NCBI GenBank assembly: GCA_963784995.1 | Contig: CAWATZ010000007.1 | Span: 186,001-250,000 of the forward strand | DNA length: 64,000 nucleotides | Direction of reading: 5' to 3' | Origin: CAWATZ01 sp963784995 | GTDB taxonomy: Bacteria; Planctomycetota; Planctomycetia; Gemmatales; Gemmataceae | Part shown: positions 1 to 8,363 of the stretch, one piece after another | How positions within the stretch are numbered: the first letter of the stretch is position 1 | How the letters are laid out: each line of letters starts with the position of its first letter | Made by a program: the position numbers and the translations under genes | Notes under the pieces: generated by a model | Database searches by the model: none | What the model saw: only the letters and a program-made list of their open reading frames with translations | What the model was told of the DNA's origin: nothing

Positions 1-2825
1 GTTTTCACGAGGAGATCCCAGTCGCGGATCAACGCATCGTCGGACAGCCCGCAGGCCGTGGCGTAGAGGATGCACGCCCCCGCCGGCACGTCGTCGAGGC
101 CGAAGTCGTGCCGGTGGAGCAGGTAGTAGGCCGTCGGCTCGTCGAGCCGGGAAGTGTACTCATCACGCTCCGCGTGATGTTCTTCTCCAGACAGCACCCG
201 ACCAACCACGAAATCGACCACCATCCGCCGGGCGTGCGCCAGGAAGTCCGATACGGTCATGACCTTGCCAGCTTCATCGGCCATCTTCACGACCGGATGT
301 TTGCTGTACGCCTCCAGCGCCGGCCCAGTCGCTGCCCACACGAAGTCCGGCCCGCGGATGCCAGCGTCCCAGAACTCGCGCAGGCGCCGGCCGATGTTCG
401 CCCGCATCTCGTCGAGAACCTTGTTGTCCCAGCCGGGTCGGGCCGTCGCCGGGCGCTTCTTGCAGACGAGCCAGACCGACGATGCGAGCCGAGCGCCACC
501 TGCCGCTTTGTTCGGCATCTCCGTATCAATTGGCCAGCTTGCATCAACGGTAAACCCGGCGCGGATCATTGACGATGCCAACGTCTCCCAGGCATCGGGC
601 TGCTTGTGTGCGAAAACAACAACGAACCGGCCGTGTTCAGCCAGCCGCTCATGTGCTGCTGTGAACGCCGCCGCCATTCCATCTTCGTAGAACTGCTTGG
701 CCCGCTTGTTATCACCTCCAAAACGCCCAGCGTGTTGTGTCAATTCTTCCGCTTTCGGGACCAGAGGCGTCTGAAATTCCTGGAGGTATTTCAGTCCAAC
801 CGCTCGCCGGAGCCACACGTAAAAGAAGTCACTCACATCGGCATACGGAATGGCGTCGTAGTAAGGCGGATCAGTCAAGATTAGATCGAACCGGCCCGCG
901 ATTGACTCGACGGGTTTTGTTGCGGATGCCAGGAGAACTGTTGGCGAAGGGCCAGTCAGCGTTGCCGCTGCTGCATGTTCGATGACTTCCGCAATCCACT
1001 CGATGGCACTGAGATAATTACCCGTTGTCTCAGCGAATGGGTTGACTTCGGCGTAGTCCCAGTTTACTCGAAGTGCATGTCTCTGGAAGGTGCCCGCAAT
1101 CTTTTCATACCCCATGTCCCAGTGGCAAAGGGCGCTGTTCCGATCCGCCACACGATCAATTCCAAGAGCGACCTCAGCGCGAATTGCTTCCGTCCATTCG
1201 ACCGGATAGCACTCGGATAGTGCGTCCTGGAGGCTGTTCGTAAGCAATACGAACGTTGACAGGCACAGCCGTTGGCGGTCATTGTAAATCTTGTCGAACC
1301 TGTCGAGACCATAGCGGGTCAATCCTGACATCCCGCGAGCATTCGGAGACGGTCGAGCGGAATCAATTGGCTCGTGGAGGGGTCCATGGGGGAGAACAAG
1401 TGCCTCAACGGCTCGCTTTGCCTCTTCAGATGCGGTGATTTCAACTTCGGTTGGGCTTCGATATTCTTTTCCGTTCAGTCCATCAATAATCGTTGCAGCG
1501 TGAATGGCGTCCCAGCGATTCGCTTGGGCTTCGACCTGGATGTCCTCCATCGTCATGATCGTTTCGCAGCACGGGCACTTGGCTCCGGCCCGGCTCATCG
1601 TCCCGCCCCCGAGCCGCTTGTCGTACTCGCGCCGTTGAGCGGCGTTGCTTCCCTTGATCTGCACGTCCGTCTCGACGCCGAACACAAAGTAGCCGTCACG
1701 CTCCGCGTGACGAGGCTCCGTCACGCGGAGCGTGACGGCTACTTTACGAGGCTCCATCGTCAGCAGCACGCGCTTCTTGTCCTTCTTGCACAGCCATCGC
1801 GTCTTGAGCAGCGGGATCGTCGCCCGGCAGTTCTTGCACGTCACCGTCCGCGCCCAGAGGTAGGCGACCGTCGGTTTCGCCACCCAGCGCGGGTTCCCCT
1901 TCACGGCCAGGTATTCGGTCGAGAACTCCCCGTTCAGCTGAGCCATGTCGGGCGTGCCATCGTCCTTGAGCGGCACCAGCCGCATCGGCTGTCGTTCGTA
2001 GGATTTCATCCCCGGATCAAGCGGCTCGAAGTCGGCGTACACCGGGTAAAATTGGGCCAGCTCCTTCCGGGCTTGCGCCAGCACCCACTGGCCCCACGCT
2101 CGGACGTGCCAGGCGAGGTCGGCATCGAAGGTAACCTCCGTCGTGAAGGACGTCTGGCCCCACTCGGCGGAAAGCCCCAGTTCCTTCAACTTCGCGCGAA
2201 TCTCGGATTTGCCCAGCCCCTGCGCCTTGAAGTACGCTTCCATGAACTCCCGGTTCTTCAGGATGAACGCGGGGAGCGGCCGCTTCTGGCCGGCGAGCTT
2301 CTGCGGATACTCCAGGGTGCATTTGAGGATGAACCAGGCCACCGGGTTGATGTCGATGGCGGTCGCCTCGCAGCCGAGGCGCATGGCCTCAAGCGGGATG
2401 GCCCCGCCGCCGGCGAACGGGTCGAGGACTTTCGGGGCGCGGCCGCCGTAGGCCTTCTTGATCTCCTCGCGGAACCAGTCGAGCGTCTCAGCGTTCTCGG
2501 TCTCGCGGCCCCAGTGGAGGATGCCGCCCTCAGTCTGCTCCTTCTCGCGCTCGACGGTCGCGCCGCCGGGCATCTTCTTCTTCTCCATCTTGCGGACGAC
2601 CCGCCCGCCGATCTTCTCGCAAAGGGCCTTGCGAGCTTCGGCCGTGCCGGGGTCGGGCAGGAGCGTGGCGATGAGCGCGGCGCGACACGCGGCGAGCGGC
2701 CGCCGCGCTGGCCAGATGTGCAGGGTGGAGATGTGCCCGTGGCGGACGTTCTTCTCGTGAACGCTGTCGAGCGACGCCTGCTTGAGCGGAAAAGCATGTT
2801 CTATCAGGCGGGGGGTGTCGGTCAT
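1..2825 (-). CDS. DUF1156-type adenine-specific DNA methyltransferase, 3' end outside window
   Basis: An open frame of at least 941 codons runs to the left edge without a stop, so the C-terminus is missing. The N-terminus (residues about 8-48, with RHGHISTLHIW and ARRPLAACRA) matches the DUF1156 domain found at the start of large N6-adenine methyltransferases. A SAM-binding motif DPFAGGGAIPLEAM lies at about 136-149 and a catalytic DPPY motif at about 652. Two Cys pairs near 330-350 and CPCC near 405 could bind zinc. The start at 2825 is preceded by AGAGGA. By family it should methylate adenine in DNA; such enzymes are repeatedly found in defence loci. It lies downstream of and co-oriented with a protease and a helicase. 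Two palindromic elements are inserted in frame (1686-1745 and 160-181). Confidence 0.85.
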   Translation of the reverse strand, partial: MTDTPRLIEHAFPLKQASLDSVHEKNVRHGHISTLHIWPARRPLAACRAALIATLLPDPGTAEARKALCEKIGGRVVRKMEKKKMPGGATVEREKEQTEGGILHWGRETENAETLDWFREEIKKAYGGRAPKVLDPFAGGGAIPLEAMRLGCEATAIDINPVAWFILKCTLEYPQKLAGQKRPLPAFILKNREFMEAYFKAQGLGKSEIRAKLKELGLSAEWGQTSFTTEVTFDADLAWHVRAWGQWVLAQARKELAQFYPVYADFEPLDPGMKSYERQPMRLVPLKDDGTPDMAQLNGEFSTEYLAVKGNPRWVAKPTVAYLWARTVTCKNCRATIPLLKTRWLCKKDKKRVLLTMEPRKVAVTLRVTEPRHAERDGYFVFGVETDVQIKGSNAAQRREYDKRLGGGTMSRAGAKCPCCETIMTMEDIQVEAQANRWDAIHAATIIDGLNGKEYRSPTEVEITASEEAKRAVEALVLPHGPLHEPIDSARPSPNARGMSGLTRYGLDRFDKIYNDRQRLCLSTFVLLTNSLQDALSECYPVEWTEAIRAEVALGIDRVADRNSALCHWDMGYEKIAGTFQRHALRVNWDYAEVNPFAETTGNYLSAIEWIAEVIEHAAAATLTGPSPTVLLASATKPVESIAGRFDLILTDPPYYDAIPYADVSDFFYVWLRRAVGLKYLQEFQTPLVPKAEELTQHAGRFGGDNKRAKQFYEDGMAAAFTAAHERLAEHGRFVVVFAHKQPDAWETLASSMIRAGFTVDASWPIDTEMPNKAAGGARLASSVWLVCKKRPATARPGWDNKVLDEMRANIGRRLREFWDAGIRGPDFVWAATGPALEAYSKHPVVKMADEAGKVMTVSDFLAHARRMVVDFVVGRVLSGEEHHAERDEYTSRLDEPTAYYLLHRHDFGLDDVPAGACILYATACGLSDDALIRDWDLLVK
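160..181. repeat. Palindromic repeat unit inside the methyltransferase gene
   Basis: A CATCACGC-3 nt-GCGTGATG palindrome lies inside the coding frame and is read as part of HHAERDEYTSR. It is one half of the two-unit element seen at 1686-1745 and 6821-6872. Confidence 0.7.
1686..1745. repeat. 60-bp perfect inverted repeat inserted in frame in the methyltransferase
   Basis: Two 27-nt perfectly complementary arms (outer ends AAAGTAGCC and GGCTACTTT, each arm containing TCACGCTCCGCGTGA or its complement) flank a 6-nt spacer. The element is exactly 20 codons long and adds VAVTLRVTEPRHAERDGYF to the protein without breaking the frame. Related copies lie at 160-181, 6821-6872 and 8085-8138. Confidence 0.85.
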
Positions 2826-3153
2826 CGCAAATCCTCTACCTTTGGCAGCTTGTATACTTTTCGCAAGGTCGGCAACAGCGGGAAATCTTGAACTTTTCTT
2901 GAACCTGGCCTAAACTGAACCTGTCCAATCAAACGGGGGCCGACGGCGTTTTGCTATTGACACGCCTGCTTCCTTTTTGTCACAGAGTTCGCACCTGGAA
3001 GACGATGAGAGCCATGAGGGCTTTCGTCCTGCATCAGGACATCGAGGGAGAGAATCATGCATCGCTCGTATCCGGCTGAAATCAGTTCGTCAGGCGGCCC
3101 ACTGAACCCTGTCCGTCCGCCACTCCGGATCGAATTCCCTCAGGAGCAGAGCC
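2826..3153. other. Intergenic gap upstream of the methyltransferase gene
   Basis: No convincing gene. It contains three TGAAC direct repeats (2888-2920) on the promoter side of the methyltransferase. A short plus-strand frame starting at 3057 continues antisense into the protease gene and is not called. Confidence 0.6.
2888..2920. promoter_or_regulatory. Three spaced TGAAC direct repeats upstream of the methyltransferase
   Basis: TTGAAC at 2888-2893, TTGAAC at 2899-2904 and CTGAAC at 2915-2920 lie 63-95 bp upstream of the methyltransferase start. The 11- and 16-bp spacing could suit a DNA-binding protein. No -35/-10 pair was assigned. Confidence 0.3.
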
Positions 3154-4233
3154 TCACGAACCCGGAGCTTCGGTTCCTCCCGAAGCCAGCGGAGTATGTG
3201 ACCATCCCTCCGCTAACGCATCTTCCCACAATACCCGTTGACCCGGCTGAGGAACCAGCAGGCTGAATCGCTTGCGGGCTGTGTACTTCGAGGACAACCT
3301 GCCGCTTTCGATGACCGTCAACAACAGGTCGTACTCCTTGTGGACCGGGTTGGGCGGACCTGGGACTGTCCCGGCCGGAGCCGCTGCCTGGGTGTCCGCG
3401 AGGGGCAGCAGGTCGGCCGGCGGGTAGAAGGCGGTCAGGTTCTCGAATTCATCTTCGTACTGCCGGTATAAGGCCCAGATCGTATCCTCCAGGTTCTGGC
3501 TCAATTCGGTGGTGACCTTCAGCCGCAAGTCTTCCCTGGCCTCCCGCCGGTTGATCGGGTGGCCGTGGAAGTACAGTCGCGACGCCATGTTCTCGATGAT
3601 TTCGTCGATGGTGTGATCGTTGGCCCGCCGCATGTGAGTGCGCAGGATTTTGCGGGCGATCATCCGGGATTGGGCGATGAAGCGTTCGACGTTGCCCAGG
3701 GCCAACGGGTGGACTTTATTCGCCAGGATCTCGATTGCCTTGATCAGCTCGTCCTCGTGGGTGATCCCAACCGTATCCTTGATGAAGTTGACGTAGGCGG
3801 TCACATCCTCGACGCTGATACCAACCCGACGGCCCTGCTCAAGAGGGTTGAAGTCGTTGGCCACAGTCGGGTCGATTGGCCCCAATTCTGCGAAGGGGTG
3901 CATGACAATCTCATCTGCCACGAGAGCGAGCAACGAGGCAGCGCTGTAGGCACGGAAGGGGATCAGGACGTTGAACGACTTGGCAAACTCGCGGAAGAGG
4001 GATACAAGCCGCCAGGGGACTGTGCCACTCCCGCCATTACTGCACAAGAAGATGTCCAGCTTCTCGATCTTGCGGTTGGGGAGCGTTGCCAGGTGATCGA
4101 AGAACACTCGGACCGCGTCGTCCGCCATCTGTGCGGAGACGTTGGGCCTGAGACTCGTCAGGTAGCAGATCACCTTGGAGCCTCGCAGATCCTCGATCTT
4201 CTTGATCAGCGGCAATCGGTCGGCGAAGACCAT
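3154..4233 (-). CDS. SDH-type ClpP-fold serine protease (serine dehydrogenase proteinase family)
   Basis: A 359-residue protein. SNGGSGTVPW supplies the oxyanion-hole region and AYSAASLLALVADEIVM the nucleophile-serine segment typical of ClpP/SppA-fold SDH_sah proteins. HPFAELGPIDPT follows, as in the family. No signal peptide or membrane segment is seen, so it should act in the cytoplasm. The start at 4233 is chosen because AAGGAGA lies six bases upstream; an upstream in-frame ATG at 4314 has no such site. It sits between the helicase and the methyltransferase on the same strand, 140 bp and 328 bp away. SDH-type proteases recur beside restriction and defence genes, so a role in the same module is likely, but its substrate is unknown. 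Confidence 0.82.
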   Translation of the reverse strand: MVFADRLPLIKKIEDLRGSKVICYLTSLRPNVSAQMADDAVRVFFDHLATLPNRKIEKLDIFLCSNGGSGTVPWRLVSLFREFAKSFNVLIPFRAYSAASLLALVADEIVMHPFAELGPIDPTVANDFNPLEQGRRVGISVEDVTAYVNFIKDTVGITHEDELIKAIEILANKVHPLALGNVERFIAQSRMIARKILRTHMRRANDHTIDEIIENMASRLYFHGHPINRREAREDLRLKVTTELSQNLEDTIWALYRQYEDEFENLTAFYPPADLLPLADTQAAAPAGTVPGPPNPVHKEYDLLLTVIESGRLSSKYTARKRFSLLVPQPGQRVLWEDALAEGWSHTPLASGGTEAPGS

Positions 4234-4312
4234 GCTTGTCTCCTTGTCGGCCCCTTCACGCCAATTCCCATCAATTCGATGGTCATGATCGCGTGAAATG
4301 GCAATCGCCATC

Positions 4313-4326
4313 ATATCATCTGATAT
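4313..4326. promoter_or_regulatory. Candidate operator upstream of the protease gene
   Basis: The near-palindrome ATATCATCTGATAT lies about 80 bp upstream of the protease start. Its AT-rich ATAT ends resemble the 18-bp palindrome at 8012-8029 in front of the HTH helicase. That both are bound by the helicase HTH is inference only. Confidence 0.3.
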
Positions 4327-4373
4327 AACATGCGCCTAGCTATCATGCGATGTCAGTTGCGGAAGTTGTCAGC

Positions 4374-7300
4374 TCACTCGGCAGCCGCAAAGATCTCTTT
4401 CGCCGTCACCACCACGCCGCCCTGAGACTTCGCCAGCAGTGCGCCGAACGGGTCGCGGACACGGACCAGCCGCGGGTTCGGAGTGGCGCAATCATAAACG
4501 ACGTAGAGCCAGTAGTCGCCCCGGAGGTTGCACGCCCTGGCCCACTCGTTGGCGGACACCTCGACCTCGCCGACGCCGGCCCGGCCCTTGACCTCGATGC
4601 TCCGCTTCCCCTTGATGCGGACTGATAACAGATCGAAGCCAGGATTGTCGGACAACCCGGCAGCGCGAGCCAGTTCGGGCGTGTGAACATCCTTGACAAT
4701 GGCCCCTTCGGACTCCTCGAACGCCCAGGCCAGCGACATGGCGACCTGTTCCGTCTTCGCGTCGTATTGCTCGCGGTCAGCCGGGTCGCTCGATGGCACG
4801 ACCAGGGCGTGAGCCAGGAACTCGACAGTTCGCGGGGTGATCAGTTCCGATTCGCGGCGCATGACACGCAACGTCTCCTGTCGCCGGAGGGCCAGCCCAC
4901 GCTGCTGCTCCTTGATGCGGGCAAGTTCCTTCTGCGCGGCGGCGTTGCCCGCACGCGCCTTCTCGGATTGCCTGGCCCGGACGGCGGCGAATTCGGCTTC
5001 CTGAAAGTCGAACCCTCGCAGGACGAAACTCTCACGCTCGGGCAGTGTGGCCAGAAGAGCCTGCTGCCGGGCGAGGGCCATCTCACGGGCGACGCGCTCG
5101 AGCAGGAACGCGCGGGCTTGCTCCCGCAAATCCTTGGCCCCTGCCGCCAGCCGCTGAGCCGACGCGGGCAGGCCGCGACCGCCCTTGAGCAGGAGCAGAT
5201 GCTCGACCGGGCCGAGGTGAATCTGCGAGCCCTCGAACTGTTTCACCCCGACCAGCCGGCAATCGAGAACGTCTTCGAGAGCCAGCTCCGGCAGCTCCGG
5301 GTCGGCCTCGCGGACCACCGATACCAGAGCCAGATGGAACAGGTAGGGCTTCTCGGTGGAAGGATCGACGAAGACCGCGCCGCGCAGTGCCTGGTTGGCG
5401 AGGCGTTCGCCGACCAGACCGCGAAACGTCTCAAACAATGGTTCGCCGGGGTGGACCCAGATGCCCACGTCGCGGTCGGCCGGGCGAATGAACGAAAGGC
5501 ACTCGCGCTGCCGCTCAGGGTAGGTGTCGAGGACGTGCAGGAGGGGATCGGCCGCCGTCCCGGTGACTGAGCGGAAGCTGAAGCACTCGCCGGGGTCACC
5601 GGTGAGTTTGACGCCGATGAGCGGGGCGGCACGCTCGACATACTGGCGGACGTAGCCAGGGAGCAGTCGCCGGTAGGTCTCGCGGTCGAGGTCGTCGCGC
5701 AGGCGCGGCAGCTCACGAGCCACGTCTCCGCCGCTGTCGTAGAGGGTGCGCTCGCGTGCCAGCAGAGCTTCTACCTGCTCTGTCGTCAGCCGGCCGTTGA
5801 GGTCGCCGGCGGCCTCGTCAGTGCGCCCTTCGACGGCCATCTCCATGTACTGCTTGATCGAGACACCCTCGAACAGCCGGCCGATGACGTCGAAGACCTT
5901 GTCGGAGCGCAGCTCCTTGCGGATGCGCTCCAGCTTGTCGAGAAGGGTCTGCAACACGCGCCCTTCCCGCGTCTTCGGAGCGACGAGGTTCAGTATGATC
6001 ACCGGGTCGTGCTTCTGGCCGTAGCGGTGGATGCGGCCCATCCGCTGCTCAAGCCGCGCAGGGTTCCAGGGCACGTCGTAGTTGATCATGATCCAGCAGA
6101 ACTGGAGGTTGATCCCCTCGCCGGCCGCGTCCGTGCAGACCAGGAACCGTGCGCCACCTTCGTCGGCCGACTTGCGGAACTTCTCGACCTGCTCGTCCCG
6201 CTCGGTGTAGTGCATGCCCCCGTGGATCTGGGCGACCTGACCAGTGTAACCCATGCCGTCGAGCCGGCGAACGAGAAAGTCGAGCGTGTCCCGGTGTTCG
6301 GTGAAGATGATGAGTTTCTCCCCGCTGAAGCGGGGCTCGATCAGAACTTCCCGCAGACGCTCGAACTTGGATTCCGTGCCGGCGTCGTTGATGCGCTGGG
6401 CGAGGTTGCGGAGCCCCTTGACCTGCTCCAGCTCGGCCTGGAGATCGACCAGGGAAGCGGCCACCACGCCTTCGAGCAGCCGATCTTCCGCGACTTCGTT
6501 TTCCTCGCGGTCGCCTTCGGCCGACTCGTCATCGGCGGTGGCACTTTCGAGGATGTCCTCGTCCTCGCGGATGCGCCGCTGCAAGGTGATGAGCTGCTCG
6601 ATGGTCAGCGTGCCCTCTTGAATCTGGCCGATGATCGCGGTGAGCTTGTCGATGCGGCGCTCGAACGACCGCAGCAGGGCCAGGGTCGAGCTGGCCAGCC
6701 GGCGCTGGAAGACGCTCATCGCCAGGCGGGCGGCCGAGCGGTTGAGTATCTTGGCATTGTTGTAGACGTAGCGCAGGTACTCAGTGGTTTCGTCATAAAG
6801 GGTCTGCTCGCTGACAATGTCGTCATCACGCTCCGCGTGATGAACGTCATCACGCGGAGCGTGATGGCTACTCAAGTCGTAGCCGAGGGTGTCCGACATC
6901 CGCCTGGGGTACAACGGCCGGCCGTCGAGGTAGACCATCTCTTCCTTGGTGCGACGGATAAAGTGCAGCCGCCGGCGCTCGCGCGGGTAATCCTGGAACG
7001 CTTCCAGGGTGGACAGCACGTCCGGCTCCAACAGTTTCCAGAGCGCGTAGAACGGGAAGTCCTTCCCCATGTGCGGGGTGGCCGTGAGCAGCAGGAGGTG
7101 GTGGGAAGCCCACGGCAACTTCCAGGCTGGGTCGAGCCCCTTCACCCCCGCCAGGGCCTCCGCGAGCTTGTACCGTTCGGTTCGGCGGATGTAGAGGTCA
7201 GCACCGCGATCCGCACCGAGTTTGTGGGCCTCGTCAAAGACGACCAGATCGTAAGGGACACCCGGTTCTTGCAGGCGGGCAAACACCCGGCGCTGGCCAG

Positions 7301-7975
7301 CGTGTCGATGCTGACAATGATCCGGTCGCTGCCATCGCCGACAAACGGGTTCGCGTTCCGGGCGTCGCTTCCGCTGATTACGCGGAATGGCAAGCTAAAC
7401 AGCTTGCCCATCTCCCGCCACCAGTTCCCGACCAGACCGGCCGGGGCGACGATCAGCACGCGCTTCAGAAGCCGCCGCGACAGCATCTCGCGGACATAGA
7501 GCCCGGTCATGATGGTTTTGCCGGCCCCGGCATCGTCGGCGAGCAAGAAGCGGAGGCGGTCCTGCTTGAGCATGTGGTCGTAGACGGCGATCCGCTGGTG
7601 TGGTAGCGGGTCGATCCGTGAAATCTCGGTGGCGAATGCCGGATTGGACAGGTGGCCGAAGGACAGGCGTTCCCCTTCAGCGAGCGCCTGGACGGCTATG
7701 GGGTCGGCGGTGAAATCAAGGATCGGGGGGCCGTCCGCGGTTGCCGGACGTTCTTCCTGGTCACTCGGGTTCTCGGACGTGACGAGTTTTTCGATCTGGG
7801 TCCAGTAGAAGCGGGAGGGTTTTGTCTGGGCGTTCTCCCAGCGATTGACGGTGGCGAAGGAAACGCCGAGCCGATCAGCCAGCGCCTGCTGAGTCAGGCC
7901 CAGCCGTCCCCGGGCTCGCTTGATGCGATCTGGGTAGTCATCGGGCACAGCCATACTGGATGCGGGGGGTCGCAT
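4374..7975 (-). CDS. HTH-SNF2/DEAD helicase with DUF3883-like C-terminal domain (one apparent frameshift)
   Basis: Corrected length about 1,200 residues. An N-terminal Xre-type HTH (LTQQALADRLGVSFATVNRW) is followed by superfamily 2 ATPase motifs: Walker A DDAGAGKT, Walker B FDEAHKL, motif III LLTATPHMG and motif VI MGRIHRYGQ. A long coiled segment follows. The C-terminal region has FDLLSVR and SIEVKGR, matching DUF3883, a fold related to PD-(D/E)xK nucleases. The frame breaks at 7288-7290 in a run of three C on the plus strand; one extra base gives LASAGVFARLQEPG and joins both halves. The start at 7975 has AGGA upstream; 7954 is an alternative. Likely an ATP-dependent DNA translocase of a defence module with self-regulation through its HTH. 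Confidence 0.8.
6821..6872. repeat. Palindromic element inserted in frame in the helicase gene
   Basis: Two CATCACG...GCGTGATG units in inverted orientation, ending GGCTAC on one side, are read in frame as SSHHAPRDDVHHAERDDD. Same family as 1686-1745 and 160-181, and positioned between conserved helicase blocks. Confidence 0.8.
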
Positions 7976-8011
7976 GGATGGATCCTGGTCCTTGGGGCCT
8001 CTTCTGCGACA

Positions 8012-8029
8012 ATATAGCAATTGTTATAT
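8012..8029. promoter_or_regulatory. 18-bp palindrome upstream of the HTH helicase
   Basis: ATATAGCAATTGTTATAT is a palindrome except for one mismatched pair and lies 37 bp upstream of the chosen helicase start. A further upstream ATG at 8020 would fall inside it, which argues against that start. It is a good candidate for autoregulation by the helicase's own N-terminal HTH. Confidence 0.45.
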
Positions 8030-8084
8030 CGTGCGACGAGTGGCCATGCGACTAAAAGTGAGGTATCACCTCGGCAGGAAAGAA

Positions 8085-8138
8085 AGTAGCCCTCATGCTC
8101 CGGGTGATGAACTGAGCACCTGGAGCATGAGGGCTACT
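8085..8138. repeat. Intergenic copy of the AGTAGCC...GGCTACT palindromic element
   Basis: AGTAGCCCTCATGCTCC and its exact complement bound a 54-bp element with a diverged core. The ends match the elements inserted in the methyltransferase and helicase genes. Confidence 0.65.
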
Positions 8139-8144
8139 ATTTTT

Positions 8145-8363
8145 GACCGTCACGGATTTTGGGGAAGGGGCACAAGAGGTCCAGAAGAGACGCCGTGTGC
8201 TGGTGGCGTGGTGGCGGTGTCGCTTTTTTGTCATCGGTGGGGCAAGCAGGGACACGCTTGGGCATTTCCTGGGACACCGCCAAGCAAAAAGCGCCGTTGG
8301 CGGTGTGGCGGCCTCAGCGCTTCGGTCTCGCCGTCCCCTCCCTCCCCAAAATCCGTGACGGTC
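8145..8363. repeat. 219-bp element with 21-bp perfect terminal inverted repeats
   Basis: The sequence from 8145 to 8165 (GACCGTCACGGATTTTGGGG and one more base) is repeated in perfect inverted orientation at 8343-8363. The interior is GC-rich with no convincing gene. The right end overlaps the stop codon of the kinase gene (8362-8364). It could be a MITE-like non-autonomous element or a large terminator; no clear target-site duplication is seen. Confidence 0.5.

Noticed and set aside
1374..2891. Long plus-strand open frame opposite the methyltransferase
   Set aside because: Antisense to a gene with clear DUF1156 and DPPY motifs; composition is a mirror of the high-GC coding strand.
3057..3266. 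69-residue plus-strand frame with a fair ribosome site
   Set aside because: Half of it overlaps the protease gene antisense and it has no recognisable feature; kept as a gap note only.
1..8020. DISARM or BREX system
   Set aside because: No DUF1998 protein, PLD nuclease, PglZ or BrxC-like gene is visible; only helicase and methyltransferase are shared in general type.
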